Positions 48,993-57,245 of a stretch of 64,000 bases of DNA are shown one piece after another. Source of the DNA: Chryseobacterium luquanense (GTDB lineage: Bacteria > Bacteroidota > Bacteroidia > Flavobacteriales > Weeksellaceae); the NCBI RefSeq assembly GCF_026460945.1, contig NZ_JAOVZV010000003.1:310001-374000 (forward strand). The letters run 5' to 3'. The notes beneath the pieces are model-generated. The model was not told where the DNA came from, ran no database searches, and was given only the letters and a program-made list of their open reading frames with translations. Made by a program: the position numbers and the translations under genes. How positions within the stretch are numbered: position 1 is the first letter of the stretch; each line of letters begins with the position of its first letter.

Positions 48993-50120
48993 TTATTTAA
49001 TCTTGATTCCATTTTTTCTCAAAGCTTCGACCAGTTTGTGATAGATTGTATGATTAGGATAAACTCCTGAAAAGAGTTCCTGACCTTTTCCCATTGCAAA
49101 AACAGGAACCAGAGCCGCCGAATGTTGATTATCTATAAAATTGACCTGAACTTTATTTCCGACTTCTTTTTCCTTTCCTGTGACCGGATCTTTTTCTGAA
49201 TATTTTCCGATACTTGCGCCACCTGTTTCGTGATCGGCTGTAACAACCAATAATGTATTCGGATTTTTCTTGATAAAATCGATAACCACGCCAATGGTTT
49301 TATCGAAATCAAGAACTTCTTTAGTCATCATTTCAGCATCTTTTGCATGACCACCCCAATCGATGAAAGAGCCTTCAACCATCAGGAAAAATGGTTTTTT
49401 ATCTTTAGAAAAATAATTTAATGCAGTTTGGGTAGCTTCAGGCAAAAAGTCGCCTCTTCCCTGAACTTTATTCGGCAATTCATCCTGAGCCAATAAGTAT
49501 AAATTTTTCTTTCCAGAAATTGGTTTTGATAATGAAATCGTGTCAATTCTGTAGTTTTTATTTAATTGTTCTAATAAATTTTTTCCGTCTTTTCTTTTAT
49601 TAAAAAACTTTAAACCTCCTCCAGCTGCAAAATCAATATTAGATTTTAAAAATTCCAAAGCGATATCTTCATGAAGGTCGCGGTCTTTCACATGAGCATA
49701 ATAAGAAGCTGGTGTAGCGTGAGTAATTGAAGTAAGACTCACCAAACCCGTTTGATAATCATTTTTCTGAAGCTGTTCTAAAATAGTAGGAATTGCAATA
49801 GAATCTTTGTCTACTCCGATTGCTCTTTTATAAGTTTTCTTACCTGTCGACAAAGCGGTTGCTCCTGCCGCAGAATCGGTAATCAAATTACTTGTTGACG
49901 AAGTCTCTGAAAGTCCTACCACTTTAAATTTGGCAAAATTCGGTTCTGAATTTCCAAAATAAAAAGCGGAAGTTACTTGAGAAACTCCCATCCCATCTCC
50001 TATCATAAAAATGATATTAAGAGGGCTTTGTTTTTTTTGAGCCGACATTAATGTTGTAAAAAGAAGCAAAGAAAAAGCTGCAATAGTTCTAAAATTAACG
50101 TTTTTGTAACTATAATTCAT
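48993..50120 (-). CDS. Alkaline phosphatase
   Basis: A 376-residue exported PhoA-superfamily enzyme; ATG 50120 gives a signal peptide ending TTLMSAQ, and the 16 codons before it do not. Motifs: FMIGDGMGVSQV (metal Asp), S83 in LITDSAAGATALSTGKKT (quoted as ITDSAAGATALSTG), the ADHETGGASIG metal ligands, and a late FIDNQHSAALVP His. It is first in the operon, upstream of the GDPD fusion. It hydrolyses phosphomonoesters in the periplasm to free phosphate. The length is typical of single-domain bacterial alkaline phosphatases. Confidence 0.94.
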   Translation of the reverse strand: MNYSYKNVNFRTIAAFSLLLFTTLMSAQKKQSPLNIIFMIGDGMGVSQVTSAFYFGNSEPNFAKFKVVGLSETSSTSNLITDSAAGATALSTGKKTYKRAIGVDKDSIAIPTILEQLQKNDYQTGLVSLTSITHATPASYYAHVKDRDLHEDIALEFLKSNIDFAAGGGLKFFNKRKDGKNLLEQLNKNYRIDTISLSKPISGKKNLYLLAQDELPNKVQGRGDFLPEATQTALNYFSKDKKPFFLMVEGSFIDWGGHAKDAEMMTKEVLDFDKTIGVVIDFIKKNPNTLLVVTADHETGGASIGKYSEKDPVTGKEKEVGNKVQVNFIDNQHSAALVPVFAMGKGQELFSGVYPNHTIYHKLVEALRKNGIKIK

Positions 50121-50165
50121 AATTATTGGATTTTTAATAAAATTGATGACTGCGAAATAAGGGCA

Positions 50166-50173
50166 CAAAATTA
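50166..50173 (-). promoter_or_regulatory. Candidate -7 box for the phosphatase operon
   Basis: TAATTTTG on the minus strand matches TAnnTTTG. It lies about 45 bases before ATG 50120. The divergent susC promoter has the identical box. Confidence 0.4.
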
Positions 50174-50330
50174 GATATTAAATGATTTCAAAATCATCCA
50201 ACTAAAATCAAAAACCTAATGTTAACAAGGATATAATTGAATTTAAGCTATTTAAAAACATTTGTTTACATAAAGTTTTCACAAATTTAATTTTCGGCAA
50301 AAATATTCACGTTTTATTAATTTTAAAAAG

Positions 50331-50355
50331 CTGTTACTTAATATTAAATTAACAG
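50331..50355. promoter_or_regulatory. Palindromic operator-like site upstream of susC
   Basis: CTGTTA-CTTAATATTAAAT-TAACAG: six-base outer arms and the inner palindrome TTAATATTAA give a nearly symmetric 25-base site. It sits directly upstream of, and partly over, the expected -33 region of the susC promoter, so a repressor or activator dimer is a possibility. Confidence 0.4.
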
Positions 50356-50375
50356 TTTTCGGCGTTTCATCAACC

Positions 50376-50383
50376 TAATTTTG
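50376..50383 (+). promoter_or_regulatory. Candidate -7 box for susC
   Basis: TAATTTTG, a perfect TAnnTTTG match, ends 17 bases before the ATG, implying a short leader of about a dozen bases. The -33 element is weak (TTTTC). Confidence 0.45.
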
Positions 50384-50400
50384 CACCAAAATAAAAAGGA

Positions 50401-53175
50401 ATGAAACGTATTTATCTCGTGCCGACTGTTTTGATGAGTTGTGTCACCTTAACATTTGCGCAAAAAAAAGAATCCGACACTATCAAGGATGATAGCAAAT
50501 TGAAAGATATTGAAGAAGTTGTGATGGTAGGATACGGAAGTCAGAAAAAATCTGACGTAACCGGAGCTGTAGGATCGGTAAAAAGCGAAGATTTTAATAA
50601 GGGTATGGTTGCCAATGTTGGTCAATTACTTCAGGGTAAAGTAGCCGGAGTGAATGTTTCTAATGTAAGTGGTGAACCGGGAGCTAATCAAAATATTATC
50701 ATAAGAGGAGTTGGAAGTTTACGTTCAGGAACGACTCCATTATACGTTGTAGATGGTTTTGTAATCGATAACAGTAATACAGGAACAGCTAATAACCCAA
50801 TGAACTTCATCAATCCAGATGATATTGAGTCATTGGACATTCTAAAAGATGCTTCTGCAGCAGCAATCTATGGAGCAAGAGGAGCAAATGGCGTAATTGT
50901 AATTACCACTAAAAAAGGAAAAAAAGGAAGAACTCAGATGAATCTTTCCTCTAATCTTACCATTTCTAAACTTGCCAATAAAATGAATGTTTTCGGTGCA
51001 GATGAATTTAGAAGACAGGTAACTGCAGCCGGAGGAAAACTAGACGATATGGGTGGAAATACCGATTGGCAAGACGAATTGACAAGAACAGGCATTTCTG
51101 AAAATGTAAATTTCTCAGCAGCAGGAGCAACAGAAAATTCTAATTACTATGCTGCTTTAGGATATGAAGATCAGGAAGGTATTCTTCACAACAGTAATTT
51201 AAAAAGATATTCAGGTCGTGTAAATGTTTCACAAAAAGCTTTTGACGGAAGAGTAAATATCGACTTTAATTTAAATGGGGTAAGAACTGAAAATAACAGA
51301 CCAAATGCAACCGACGTAGTCAACAACATGCTTACCTGGAATCCTACTTATCCGGCATACACAAACGGTTTACCAACAACAGTTTTTAATAACGGTTCTT
51401 TTAATCCGCTGATTCGTCGTCAGATTTATAAAGATATTACAACAAATAACAGAATTTTAGCCAACGTTTCTCCTTCAGTAGAAATTATCAAAGGTTTGAC
51501 TTACAAATTAAATCTAGGGATCGATTATTCTACAGCAGAAAGAGTCATTCAAAATATTCCACATGCTATTCCTTTAGAAGCCGGAAATTTAAATCTAAGT
51601 AATTATTCTAACAACAACACTCTTGTAGAGAATACATTAACTTACAAATTTAAAGTTAACAGTCATGATTTTAACGTGATGGCGGGGCATTCTTATCAGA
51701 AATTACTGTTGACTTCAAGAGGATCATATTATCAGAATTTTCCAGATAACGGAATCGAACCACAATATCAAATTCCTTCATTACAACCTGCAGACTTAAC
51801 GAAGGTAACTTCAACAGTTGTTGCTAATAAAAATGAGTTGCAATCTTGGTTTGGAAGAGTAAACTATGGCTATCAAGATAAATATCTTTTAACCGCAACT
51901 TTAAGAGCAGACGGATCCTCAAAATTTGGAGCCAATAACCGCTACGGAATTTTCCCATCCGTTGCTGCAGGATGGAATATCAGCAAAGAAAGCTTCATGG
52001 AAAATGTAAGCACCATCAACAATCTGAAATTGAGAGCAAGCTGGGGTAAAACAGGAAATCAGGAAATTCCGAGTAAAATTACAAAGAGAAGCTATCAAGC
52101 TGATTCCAACGGAAGCGCACAGGCAACTTACCCACTAAACGACAGTGGGAACTATCCTGTCGGAATATATTTGGTAAGAGCCAACAACCCAGATCTTCAG
52201 TGGGAAGTTACCACACAAACCAATATCGGTTTAGATTTCGGAATTTTAAATAACAGATTAACAGGTACTGTAGATTTTTTCAATAAAGTTTCTGATAATA
52301 TTCTTTTAGAAATAAATCCGGTAGATCCTATTGAACCTGCTCCAAAAATTTGGAAGAATATCCCTAATATGGAAATCAACAACACCGGTTTAGAATTATC
52401 ATTAAATTATAACAGTAATCCAAACAAAGAATTTACTTACAGCATTGGAGGAAATACTGCTTTTATTAAAAATAAAGTAAAAAAATCTCCTTACAAAGTA
52501 ATTTCTACAGGATCAGCTCAAGGACCGGGAACGACAAACGCTGTCATCAATGGTTATATTAATAATGAGCCCATCGGAACTTTTTACGTAAGAGAATTTT
52601 TAGGATTAAGCGAAAACGGCACCAACATATTTAGAGATGTAGACGGAGACGGAATTATTACAGACAACGACAGAGTTGCTGCAGGAAGCGCATTACCGGA
52701 TTTCACTTATAATCTTTATGTAAAAGCAGCTTATAAAAACTTCGATTTAGGATTAAATTTCAACGGAGTTGCAGGAAATATGATTTACAATAATACAGCT
52801 TCTACCTTATTTTCAAGAGGTAGACTGGGATTATCAAATAATACGACTGATGCAGCAACACAATTTCCGAATGAAAGTCTAAACAATACAAATGTAATTT
52901 CTACAAGATACCTTGAAAAAGGAGATTTCTTCAGATTAAACAACGCCACTTTAGGGTATAGTTTAGATCCTAAAATCTTAGGAATTGGGGAACACATCAG
53001 AAATATCAGATTCTCGATAACTGCTCAAAACTTATTTGTGATTACTAAATATTCAGGTTTTGATCCTGAAATCAATACCGGTTTATCTCAGGGAGGAATT
53101 CAGTCTTTCGGGATCGATTACGCTACTTATCCTAAAGCAAGAAGCTTTGTATTTGGTGTAAACGTAGCATTTTAA
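50401..53175 (+). CDS. SusC/RagA-family TonB-dependent receptor
   Basis: A 924-residue outer-membrane TonB-dependent porin. After a signal peptide (ending LTFAQ, about residue 21) comes the TonB-box region DIEEVVMVGYGSQKKS at about 37-51, the plug (IIIRGVGSLRSGTTPLYVVDGF), and a beta-barrel that ends in the aromatic residue VAF. It lacks the N-terminal CarboxypepD_reg-like domain (about 80 residues) found in many SusC proteins, hence the short length. Transport is coupled to SusD at 53199 (23 bases downstream). It is divergent from two alkaline phosphatases, which suggests a phosphorylated or phosphate-releasing substrate (inference). Confidence 0.95.
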   Translation: MKRIYLVPTVLMSCVTLTFAQKKESDTIKDDSKLKDIEEVVMVGYGSQKKSDVTGAVGSVKSEDFNKGMVANVGQLLQGKVAGVNVSNVSGEPGANQNIIIRGVGSLRSGTTPLYVVDGFVIDNSNTGTANNPMNFINPDDIESLDILKDASAAAIYGARGANGVIVITTKKGKKGRTQMNLSSNLTISKLANKMNVFGADEFRRQVTAAGGKLDDMGGNTDWQDELTRTGISENVNFSAAGATENSNYYAALGYEDQEGILHNSNLKRYSGRVNVSQKAFDGRVNIDFNLNGVRTENNRPNATDVVNNMLTWNPTYPAYTNGLPTTVFNNGSFNPLIRRQIYKDITTNNRILANVSPSVEIIKGLTYKLNLGIDYSTAERVIQNIPHAIPLEAGNLNLSNYSNNNTLVENTLTYKFKVNSHDFNVMAGHSYQKLLLTSRGSYYQNFPDNGIEPQYQIPSLQPADLTKVTSTVVANKNELQSWFGRVNYGYQDKYLLTATLRADGSSKFGANNRYGIFPSVAAGWNISKESFMENVSTINNLKLRASWGKTGNQEIPSKITKRSYQADSNGSAQATYPLNDSGNYPVGIYLVRANNPDLQWEVTTQTNIGLDFGILNNRLTGTVDFFNKVSDNILLEINPVDPIEPAPKIWKNIPNMEINNTGLELSLNYNSNPNKEFTYSIGGNTAFIKNKVKKSPYKVISTGSAQGPGTTNAVINGYINNEPIGTFYVREFLGLSENGTNIFRDVDGDGIITDNDRVAAGSALPDFTYNLYVKAAYKNFDLGLNFNGVAGNMIYNNTASTLFSRGRLGLSNNTTDAATQFPNESLNNTNVISTRYLEKGDFFRLNNATLGYSLDPKILGIGEHIRNIRFSITAQNLFVITKYSGFDPEINTGLSQGGIQSFGIDYATYPKARSFVFGVNVAF

Positions 53176-53198
53176 TTAACTATTTAAAAAGAAAAAAA

Positions 53199-54935
53199 AT
53201 GAAAAATAAATTTTTAATCTCTATTCTTAGTGTAAGTACTTTAGCATTGGTAGGATGTACAGATCTTGAAGAATTGGTTATTGATGAATCATTGGAAGCA
53301 AAAACTACAACGCCGGTAGAATCTTTTGTAGCCGCTGCTTATGGCCCGCTTCCTGATGCGTTTACCCATGTAAAAAACTATGGTCTTCAGCTTATCAGTT
53401 CAGATCAGGCAATTCTGCCGCCAAGAGGAAGTAATAATGACTGGTATGATGGTGGAAAATATATTGAACTTCATCAGCACACCACAACAACGACGAATGT
53501 TGTAGTACAGCAGACTTGGGATGCAATGAGGTTAATGCTTTCAAGAACGGTAACAGCATTAGAAAAACTGCAACCTCTTGCTGCAACAGATCAAAATGCT
53601 GCTAAAGCTGTTGCTGAAATGCGTGCTTTGAGAGCTTATTACAATATGTTGATGCTTGATTATTGGGGAATTGCATTCAAAAAAGACAATACAGGTGTAA
53701 ATTCAGAAATACTAAGAAGGCAGGAAGCTATTTCTTATATTGAAAGTGAATTTCTTGCTGTGGTAAATAATCTTGACAATACAAAAGGCCCTGGAAGAAT
53801 GTCTCAGTCTGCAGTGAACGGGTTTTTAGCGCAATTGTATCTAAACGCGGCAGTTTACAAAAATCCTTACGGAACTCCGAATTTTGCAGCCGGAGATATG
53901 GATAAAGTCATTGAATATACAGACAAAGTTATTAACAGTGGTCAATTTAATTTATCGCCTGAATATTTTGCGATATTTGACGACAATAATCACTCAAACA
54001 AAGAATTAATTTTTGCGATTGACCAGCGTCAGGATCTTGCTACATCTCATAACAGATTGGGGTATTGGTCGCTTTCAGGAAGTCAATATCCTTTAGCAGC
54101 TTTCCCGAAAGCCAACGGAACAGACGGTCCCGCAATTACTTCAGATTTTTACAACACCTGGGTTCAAGCTTATGGAAGTACAGATCCTGCACAAGCTGAT
54201 GCGAGATTTTACAAAGAAAACTTTACTGTACCTGCAGCTTTACAGAATTTAACTGGAGTAACTCCTGCGAATGATGCCAATCATTATTTTCTTGTAAACG
54301 GTGCAACGTATGAAATTAACAGAGGAATTCAGAGAGGAATTCAGTGGGGATTGAGAAACGCATCAAATGGACAACCTTTTCAAACTTTAAACGGACAATA
54401 TAAAATCTACCCGATTATCGAACAGAGAAATGGTTTTGTAAATTACGTAAATCACACTCTGGAAATCGATCTTGAAAATCCGAACAACAAAGATTACACA
54501 GACGGATATCGAGTTTCAAAATACCAGTTCAGCAGAAGTTCTGACTCAGGAAGAAACAGAGGAAATGCAGATATTGTGCTTTTACGTTTAGCCGATATTT
54601 ACCTGATGAGAGCAGAAGCACAATTGAGAAAAGGAAATGCCGGAGCTGCTTTACTTGATGTAAACTTAGTAAGAGCTGCAAGAACAGCAAGACCTTCAGT
54701 AACTCCTCCAGCTTTATCTTCAATCAATTTAAATACCTTATACAGAGAAAGAGGTTTTGAATTCTACTGGGAATATTCCAGAAGAACAGATATGATCAGA
54801 TTTGGTCATTACGAAGATCCTTACACCTCAAAAACCAATAGCGATGTAAGAAAAAGATTATTCCCGATACCACAATCAGCAATTGACGGAGCATCTGCAG
54901 AACCGGGATATTTGGTTCAGAACGAAGGTTACTAA
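53199..54935 (+). CDS. RagB/SusD-family lipoprotein, partner of SusC
   Basis: A 578-residue surface lipoprotein with lipobox LVGC (Cys20) followed by an acidic tether TDLEELV. Typical SusD segments: the helical QTWDAMRLMLSRTVTALEKL region, ALRAYYNMLMLDYWGI, the IVLLRLADIYLMRAEAQLRKG block and a terminal RTDMIRFGHYEDPY. It is complete and cotranscribed with susC. The ligand is unknown; the surrounding phosphatases and sugar dehydrogenase suggest something other than pectin. Confidence 0.95.
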   Translation: MKNKFLISILSVSTLALVGCTDLEELVIDESLEAKTTTPVESFVAAAYGPLPDAFTHVKNYGLQLISSDQAILPPRGSNNDWYDGGKYIELHQHTTTTTNVVVQQTWDAMRLMLSRTVTALEKLQPLAATDQNAAKAVAEMRALRAYYNMLMLDYWGIAFKKDNTGVNSEILRRQEAISYIESEFLAVVNNLDNTKGPGRMSQSAVNGFLAQLYLNAAVYKNPYGTPNFAAGDMDKVIEYTDKVINSGQFNLSPEYFAIFDDNNHSNKELIFAIDQRQDLATSHNRLGYWSLSGSQYPLAAFPKANGTDGPAITSDFYNTWVQAYGSTDPAQADARFYKENFTVPAALQNLTGVTPANDANHYFLVNGATYEINRGIQRGIQWGLRNASNGQPFQTLNGQYKIYPIIEQRNGFVNYVNHTLEIDLENPNNKDYTDGYRVSKYQFSRSSDSGRNRGNADIVLLRLADIYLMRAEAQLRKGNAGAALLDVNLVRAARTARPSVTPPALSSINLNTLYRERGFEFYWEYSRRTDMIRFGHYEDPYTSKTNSDVRKRLFPIPQSAIDGASAEPGYLVQNEGY

Positions 54936-54963
54936 TTTTTTACTATTATATATTACTTTCAAG

Positions 54964-54993
54964 AAAACCATCGGCAATATGTCGGTGGTTTTT
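54964..54993 (+). terminator. Terminator after the susCD pair
   Basis: AAAACCATCGGC pairs with GTCGGTGGTTTT (one G-U pair) around AATAT, with a T-run following. Confidence 0.65.
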
Positions 54994-55018
54994 GCTTATA
55001 ACAATTTAAATAAATTCA

Positions 55019-55026
55019 TATATTTG
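55019..55026 (+). promoter_or_regulatory. Candidate -7 box for the 55075 gene
   Basis: TATATTTG is a perfect TAnnTTTG match, 48 bases before the ATG. A TTTG lies 24 bases upstream within the terminator tail. Confidence 0.35.
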
Positions 55027-55074
55027 AGAATTATACTATAAATAATTGCTTCACTATAACCTTTTTTTATTTTA

Positions 55075-55794
55075 ATGAATTTAAAACATCAACTTTTATC
55101 AGTCGTTTTTATCTTAATCATCAATATTATCTCTATATTTCCCACAACATTACTTGTATTTTTAGCAGAAAACGGAGATCAGGCTTTTCTAACCGTCTTT
55201 GGAATTGCCAATGTCTTATTTCTAAAGTTTCGTTTAAAAATAAACTTACTCACATCCTTTATTTTAGGATTTATTAATGTAGCAATTAGTATTTATGTTA
55301 CTTATTTGATTATGTATTTCAGCAGTTTATCTGATGTGGGAAAGCTTTTACCATACCTACTCATTACACTTTCTATTTCGTGGATTTACATCAAAACTAA
55401 ATGGAAAAAATTCAATTTGAAAAAGTTTAATTTAATTTTAATTCTTCCTGTTTTAATTTTATCATGGTCTTCATATCAGATTAAAAAATATTATCAGCCT
55501 AAAACGGAAAAAGAAAATTTGACCCAAGTGGAATTTAAAATTTCAACTTCAAACAAACATCCTAAACAAAGTGACAGTATTGAAGTAAGAATTAGAAGAA
55601 ATCCTTTATTTGGTCTTCTTGAGACCAAAAGAATCGATAAAAAAGCTGTTGATAAAAATGGCGTTTGCAAATTTATCTTATCTAAAAATCATGATTATCA
55701 GATAGATGTAATTTATTCAGACGATAAATATGATTTTGAAGAAATTACAAGCAGAGATTTGAAAATCAATAACAAATTCACTATTCCCAGATAA
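55075..55794 (+). CDS. Hypothetical membrane protein
   Basis: A 239-residue protein with about five transmembrane helices in the first 145 residues, followed by a soluble periplasmic domain of about 90 residues (FKISTSNKHPKQSDSIEVRI, then KFILSKNHDYQIDVIYSDD) with beta-strand character. No known family. It lies alone between terminators. Confidence 0.65.
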   Translation: MNLKHQLLSVVFILIINIISIFPTTLLVFLAENGDQAFLTVFGIANVLFLKFRLKINLLTSFILGFINVAISIYVTYLIMYFSSLSDVGKLLPYLLITLSISWIYIKTKWKKFNLKKFNLILILPVLILSWSSYQIKKYYQPKTEKENLTQVEFKISTSNKHPKQSDSIEVRIRRNPLFGLLETKRIDKKAVDKNGVCKFILSKNHDYQIDVIYSDDKYDFEEITSRDLKINNKFTIPR

Positions 55795-55823
55795 AAAAAA
55801 CACCAACATTTCTGTCGGTGTTT
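55793..55823 (-). terminator. Terminator of the sugar dehydrogenase gene
   Basis: On the minus strand AACACCGACAG pairs with the complementary GTTGGTGTT half around AAAT and is followed by eight Ts. It coincides with the stop of the convergent membrane protein gene. Confidence 0.65.
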
Positions 55824-55844
55824 CAAGAGTACGAAAAAAATAAT

Positions 55845-57083
55845 TTATTGTTTTTGAATTTTATATAATCTTCCGCCATCGGTAACTGCGTAAAGTGCAC
55901 CATCAGTTCCCTGCGTAATATCTCTGAAACGTTGTGATAAACCTGTAAGTAGACGTTCTTCACCCACTACTTTGTTGTCTTTAATAACGAGTCTTACAAT
56001 ATGTTCGCCACTTAAAGCACCGATAAACAAACAGTTTTGCCATTCCGGAATACTGTTTCCTCTATAGAACGTCATTCCGCTTGGCGAAATTACAGGATCC
56101 CAATAATAAACCGGTTGTTCCATCCCACTTTGCTGTTGAATTCCGCTTCCTATAACCGCTCCACTGTATTCAATACCGTAAGTAATTGTTGGCCAACCGT
56201 AATTTTTTGCGGGTTGCACTCGGTTGATTTCATCTCCGCCACGAGGTCCATGTTCGCTTTGCCATAATTCGCCTGTTGTAGGATGAATTGCAATTCCTTG
56301 TGGATTTCTGTGACCGATACTGTATAATTCAGGTAAAGCTCCCGCTTGGCTGAAAGTAGGATTTCCGGGAGCCGGAGCTCCATCTTTTGTAATTCTCAAA
56401 ATTTTTCCAATCGCTGCCGTAACAGATTGTGCCAAAGGTCTTGTGGATAAATCTGAACGCTCACCTACACTTACCATCAAATTCCCTGTAGCATCAAATA
56501 AAATTCTTCCTCCATAATGCAGATTTCCGGCAGATGCAGAAGGATTTGCTCTGTAAATAACCGCTGCGTTTTCAATCGTAGTTTCTGACGTTGAAAGTTT
56601 TCCTTTTGCGACAGAAGTCTGGGTTCCGCCTGCAACATTTTCAGTAAAGACCCAATAAATCATTCTGTTTGTAGAAAACTGAGGATCAACACAAATACCT
56701 AGTAAACCACCCTGCCCATTTGAATTCACAGCAGGAATTCCGGTAATAGGGTTTCCAACTGATCCTGTATTGGTCACAATTCTCATCGTTCCGCCTTTTT
56801 GAGTGATTAATAATCTTCCATCAGGTAAACTTGTAATTCCCCAAGGTGCGGTTAATGCAGATGTTAGAACAGTGTTTGTAAAAGGAGTCTGTGTTTTTAC
56901 CCCATTCACTCTTGTTTGTCCAGCAAAAGCGGGTGGATAATTGGTATTGGCTTGTCCGGTTTCAACAGGCGGATAAATGGCTTCATTTCCCGGCTCTTCA
57001 GTAATTGTTTCATCAATATTGTCTGAGCAATTGGCTAAAAACATAGCTGAAGCAATCAATAGATAATGTGCTTTAAATTTCAT
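55845..57083 (-). CDS. PQQ-dependent glucose/sorbosone dehydrogenase-like lipoprotein
   Basis: A 412-residue six-bladed beta-propeller; ATG 57083 gives a lipoprotein signal (KFKAHYLLIASAMFLANC, Cys near 19) and the 18 upstream codons do not. Motifs: APWGITSLPDGRLLITQKGG, LHYGGRILFD, GHRNPQGIAIHPTTGELWQSEHGPRGGDEINR (given here as the diagnostic SEHGPRGGDEIN), and KNYGWPTITYG. The GSDH family oxidises aldoses periplasmically with PQQ or acts as an aldose sugar dehydrogenase (Asd/YliI type). It lies after the SusCD pair, convergent with the membrane protein gene. Confidence 0.9.
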   Translation of the reverse strand: MKFKAHYLLIASAMFLANCSDNIDETITEEPGNEAIYPPVETGQANTNYPPAFAGQTRVNGVKTQTPFTNTVLTSALTAPWGITSLPDGRLLITQKGGTMRIVTNTGSVGNPITGIPAVNSNGQGGLLGICVDPQFSTNRMIYWVFTENVAGGTQTSVAKGKLSTSETTIENAAVIYRANPSASAGNLHYGGRILFDATGNLMVSVGERSDLSTRPLAQSVTAAIGKILRITKDGAPAPGNPTFSQAGALPELYSIGHRNPQGIAIHPTTGELWQSEHGPRGGDEINRVQPAKNYGWPTITYGIEYSGAVIGSGIQQQSGMEQPVYYWDPVISPSGMTFYRGNSIPEWQNCLFIGALSGEHIVRLVIKDNKVVGEERLLTGLSQRFRDITQGTDGALYAVTDGGRLYKIQKQ

Positions 57084-57245
57084 ATATTTTGTAATTTGGT
57101 GTCTTTGTTTTTGAAAATAGTAATTTTCAGTTTGCAAAGCATCAAAGTTTAAGCCAATAATCGATTATTTTTCAAAATAATTCACTTTTAACATATAAAA
57201 ACAGGTTCAAGCAAAACTTAAATCTGTTTTGATTTTTACTATTTT

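Noticed and set aside
50255..50285. Possible Pho-box-like direct repeat TTTACA/TTTCACA upstream of susC
   Set aside because: The repeat offset is 12-13 rather than 11 bases, one half is weak, and it lies over 100 bases before the -7 box.
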